Below, one piece after another: positions 62,383 through 64,000 of a stretch of DNA of 64,000 bases. The stretch lies in assembly GCF_011516835.1 (NCBI RefSeq), contig NZ_WOTB01000004.1, forward strand, positions 172,019 to 236,018, given 5' to 3'. The notes under the pieces are model-generated. The model did no database searches, was not told where the DNA came from, and saw nothing but the letters and a program-made list of their open reading frames with translations. Source of the DNA: Acetobacter musti (GTDB lineage: Bacteria > Pseudomonadota > Alphaproteobacteria > Acetobacterales > Acetobacteraceae). Within the stretch, counting starts at the first letter, position 1. Every line of letters begins with the position of its first letter. The position numbers were made by a program, and so were the translations under genes.

Positions 62383-62417
62383 AAGAACCCTGTCCTTTGT
62401 GGCAGGGTTCTTTGTTT
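62383..62417 (+). terminator. intrinsic terminator after TonB receptor 3
   Basis: AAGAACCCTG (62383-62392) pairs perfectly with CAGGGTTCTT (62403-62412), followed by TGTTTGT. Confidence 0.82.
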
Positions 62418-62451
62418 GTACACTTTGGTGGAGGTGGGTGTGGCTGCTTTT

Positions 62452-62520
62452 TCAGGGCTCTGCCCTGAGACCCGCAAAGGGGCGTGGTCCCTTTGATTCC
62501 GGTTTGTTAATCATAAAGGG
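62452..62520 (+). repeat. family B repeat
   Basis: CAGGGCTCTGCCCTGAGACC, AAAGGGGCGTGGTCCCTTTG and CCGGTTTGTTAATCATAAAG, like the copies at 58.7 and 63.1 kb. Confidence 0.85.
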
Positions 62521-62589
62521 GTGAAGGGCAATGCCCGGCTCTGTTCCCCGGCTTTGTTCTTTGTCTGCAAAAGACCTGAACGCCAGAGT

Positions 62590-62994
62590 ATGAGTCCTGA
62601 CGGGAGTGAGACATTGGCTGATATTCCTGTGCCTTCTGTTGTGGCGATTCTGCCCTGCAACGATCTGGATGCGGCGGAGGCATGGTGGAATCGTCTGGGG
62701 TTCAGGCGGCCGGTCAGCCGGGATGATGACGATTACCGGGTCCTGTCGGATGATGTGGGCGCGAGCGTTCATCTGACGAAAACGGTGGAGGGATGGGTCG
62801 TGCCCGGCCGCAATCCTTTTGGCGTTTATATCTGCACGCCGCGGGTTGATGAGCTGGCCAGGGCTGCGGAGGACGCGGTGGTCGGGCCATCGCGCAGGCC
62901 GGAGCATAAGCCCTGGGGCATGTACGAAATCGCGCTGAACGGGCCTGATGATCTTCTTGTCCGTATCGGCTGGCCGTCCCGGCTAAAATTGTAA
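62590..62994 (+). CDS. VOC-fold (glyoxalase/bleomycin-resistance-like) protein
   Basis: This 134-residue vicinal-oxygen-chelate-fold protein begins MSPDGSETLADIPVPSV, then AILPCNDLDAAEAWWNRLGF, typical of the first beta-alpha-beta unit. VHLTKTVEGW and a C-terminal WGMYEIALNGPDDLLVRIGW follow, as in bleomycin-resistance-type proteins that bind rather than cleave ligands. Substrate is unknown. ATG 62590 is preferred; upstream codons belong to the repeat. Confidence 0.82.
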   Translation: MSPDGSETLADIPVPSVVAILPCNDLDAAEAWWNRLGFRRPVSRDDDDYRVLSDDVGASVHLTKTVEGWVVPGRNPFGVYICTPRVDELARAAEDAVVGPSRRPEHKPWGMYEIALNGPDDLLVRIGWPSRLKL

Positions 62995-63097
62995 TCGCCT
63001 TGTTTTTGTTTCCGGTTTTCGTTCCGGGCTCCGTGCAGCACGAACGTCTGGCAGTATGGCGGTCTGAGGTTTTACAGGGGCAGGCGGGGTTGTTTTT

Positions 63098-63215
63098 CAG
63101 GGCTCTGCCCTGAGACCCGCAAAGGGGCGCGGTCCCTTTGATCCCGGTTTGCTAATCATAAAGGGGTGAAGGGGTCTGTGACCCCTTCCTGGTGCAGGGC
63201 GGAGCCCTGCTCTGA
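63098..63215 (+). repeat. family B repeat
   Basis: CAGGGCTCTGCCCTGAGACC, AAAGGGGCGCGGTCCCTTTG, CCCGGTTTGCTAATCATAAA and then AAGGGGTCTGTGACCCCTTC with GCAGGGCGGAGCCCTGC. Confidence 0.85.
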
Positions 63216-63234
63216 GATCTGCGAAAGGATGTGG

Positions 63235-64000
63235 TCAGGCGGGCTGAAGCGCGGGTTCGGCAGGTTCTTTCTGAAGGGCGGGGGGATGCCAGTGTCCCCG
63301 GTCGAGGCGTGCGATTTCCTGGTCGATGTTGTCGATGACCTGCCGGGCGAACGGGCCAAGATGCAGATACAGTGCGCTTGTCATGACGACGTAGGGCAGT
63401 GCTTTCGGGTTATGCAGGGCGCAGTCCAGCAGCATGCGCCAGAACTGCCGGGTTGTTCCGGGGCCGGCGCGGTGGATGCGGAAGAGCAGCCGGACGAAGC
63501 TGCGGAGGTCGCCGCGTATCATCCGGTGAGCGCGCCTGCGCCGGAGCATGCGGCCCAGCCGGCGGACGCGGCCGAAATAGGCGGTCGGTTCGTAGATTGC
63601 TCTGAGGACTGTTCTGTAATCGTTCAGTACGTCACGGCGGGGGCGTTTTGTCTCGAAGTTCAGGCCAGCGGTGCACTGGTCTCCGGACTGTGTCTGTTCG
63701 TCATCGGAGAAGAGGCGTCCTTCAGTCAGCAGGCGGCGTGTGAGCTGGGTTGTTGGCAGGGCGTAAAGCAGGCCGACCATGCAGACCGGGATGGCCGTGT
63801 CTTCGATGCAGTCGATCATGCCGGCGGCGACGCTGCCTTTTTCGCTGTCGAAGCCGACGATGAAGCCGGCGTTCACGAAAATTCCGGCTCCGTGGATTGT
63901 GGCGATGCTCTGCTGCAGACTGCGGCGGGTGTTCTGCTTTTTCTGCGTCATGACCAGCGTGTCTGTGTCGGGGCTTTCGATTCCGACGAAGACGGCGAAG
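63235..64000 (-). CDS. B12-binding radical SAM protein, DUF4070 type (C-terminal part)
   Basis: The visible 255 codons run to the window edge. They carry the end of a radical SAM barrel: FVGIESPDTDTL (at the edge), HGAGIFVNAGFIVGFDSEK and MVGLLYALPTTQLTRRL. A DUF4070-like C-terminal part follows with FETKRPRRDVLNDYRTVLR. This layout is seen in cobalamin-dependent methylases including hopanoid C-3 methylase HpnR, known in acetic acid bacteria. The B12-binding and Cx3Cx2C regions lie outside the window, so the exact member is not certain. ATG 63951 is internal and is not the real start. Confidence 0.82.
   Translation of the reverse strand, partial: FAVFVGIESPDTDTLVMTQKKQNTRRSLQQSIATIHGAGIFVNAGFIVGFDSEKGSVAAGMIDCIEDTAIPVCMVGLLYALPTTQLTRRLLTEGRLFSDDEQTQSGDQCTAGLNFETKRPRRDVLNDYRTVLRAIYEPTAYFGRVRRLGRMLRRRRAHRMIRGDLRSFVRLLFRIHRAGPGTTRQFWRMLLDCALHNPKALPYVVMTSALYLHLGPFARQVIDNIDQEIARLDRGHWHPPALQKEPAEPALQPA

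Overview
The window looks like chromosomal DNA from an acetic acid bacterium or close relative (Acetobacteraceae, Alphaproteobacteria). The support is GC-rich coding sequence, a 2-oxoglutarate dehydrogenase cluster directly behind zapE, an L,D-transpeptidase next to trxA and leuA, a flgF-flgG-flgA-flgH flagellar block, a tandem set of very long TonB receptors, a radical SAM protein of the hopanoid-methylase type, and many copies of two palindromic intergenic repeat families. The genus is not determined.

Layout. 1-1030: queuosine genes queE-queC (minus, queC runs off the left edge). 1905-2312: small protein with a double-glycine leader, between AT-rich DNA and two repeat copies. 3047-5204: soluble transhydrogenase and an AhpD-like protein. 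5462-13237: zapE, then sucA-sucB-lpd, with hairpin terminators after each suc/lpd gene. 13636-16956: L,D-transpeptidase, thioredoxin and 2-isopropylmalate synthase. 17008-18707: PadR regulator, DUF1700 membrane protein and GIN-domain protein, an overlapping minus-strand operon. 19223-21322: rdgB and divergent hrcA, whose 5' end is out of frame. 21429-24728: flagellar genes. 24829-25869: glycosyltransferase.

26230-29150 is a sharply AT-rich island. It holds a GHKL-type ATPase joined to a PD-(D/E)XK-like nuclease region, split by a one-base shift in an A6T10 tract, followed by a small HEPN protein with an intact RX4H motif. This is the best candidate for an undescribed defence-like module.

29225-36972: M24 peptidase, UbiH-like monooxygenase, nitroreductase, zinc alcohol dehydrogenase, secreted MetX-like hydrolase and an SDR. 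37093-38015: membrane protein plus Xre regulator behind a promoter with a perfect 16-bp palindrome. 38244-46708: organic-acid transport (KgtP-like permease, alginate-export-type porin, DctA), rmuC and a DUF3034 outer-membrane protein, with tandem repeat arrays around rmuC. 47001-49158: LysR regulator and divergent Rieske oxygenase. 49570-51320: acyltransferase flanked by two decayed IS5-like remnants. 51865-62349: three paralogous TonB receptors. 62590-64000: VOC protein and the C-terminal part of a B12-binding radical SAM protein.

All calls come from reading the sequence and recalling family features; no database search was run.
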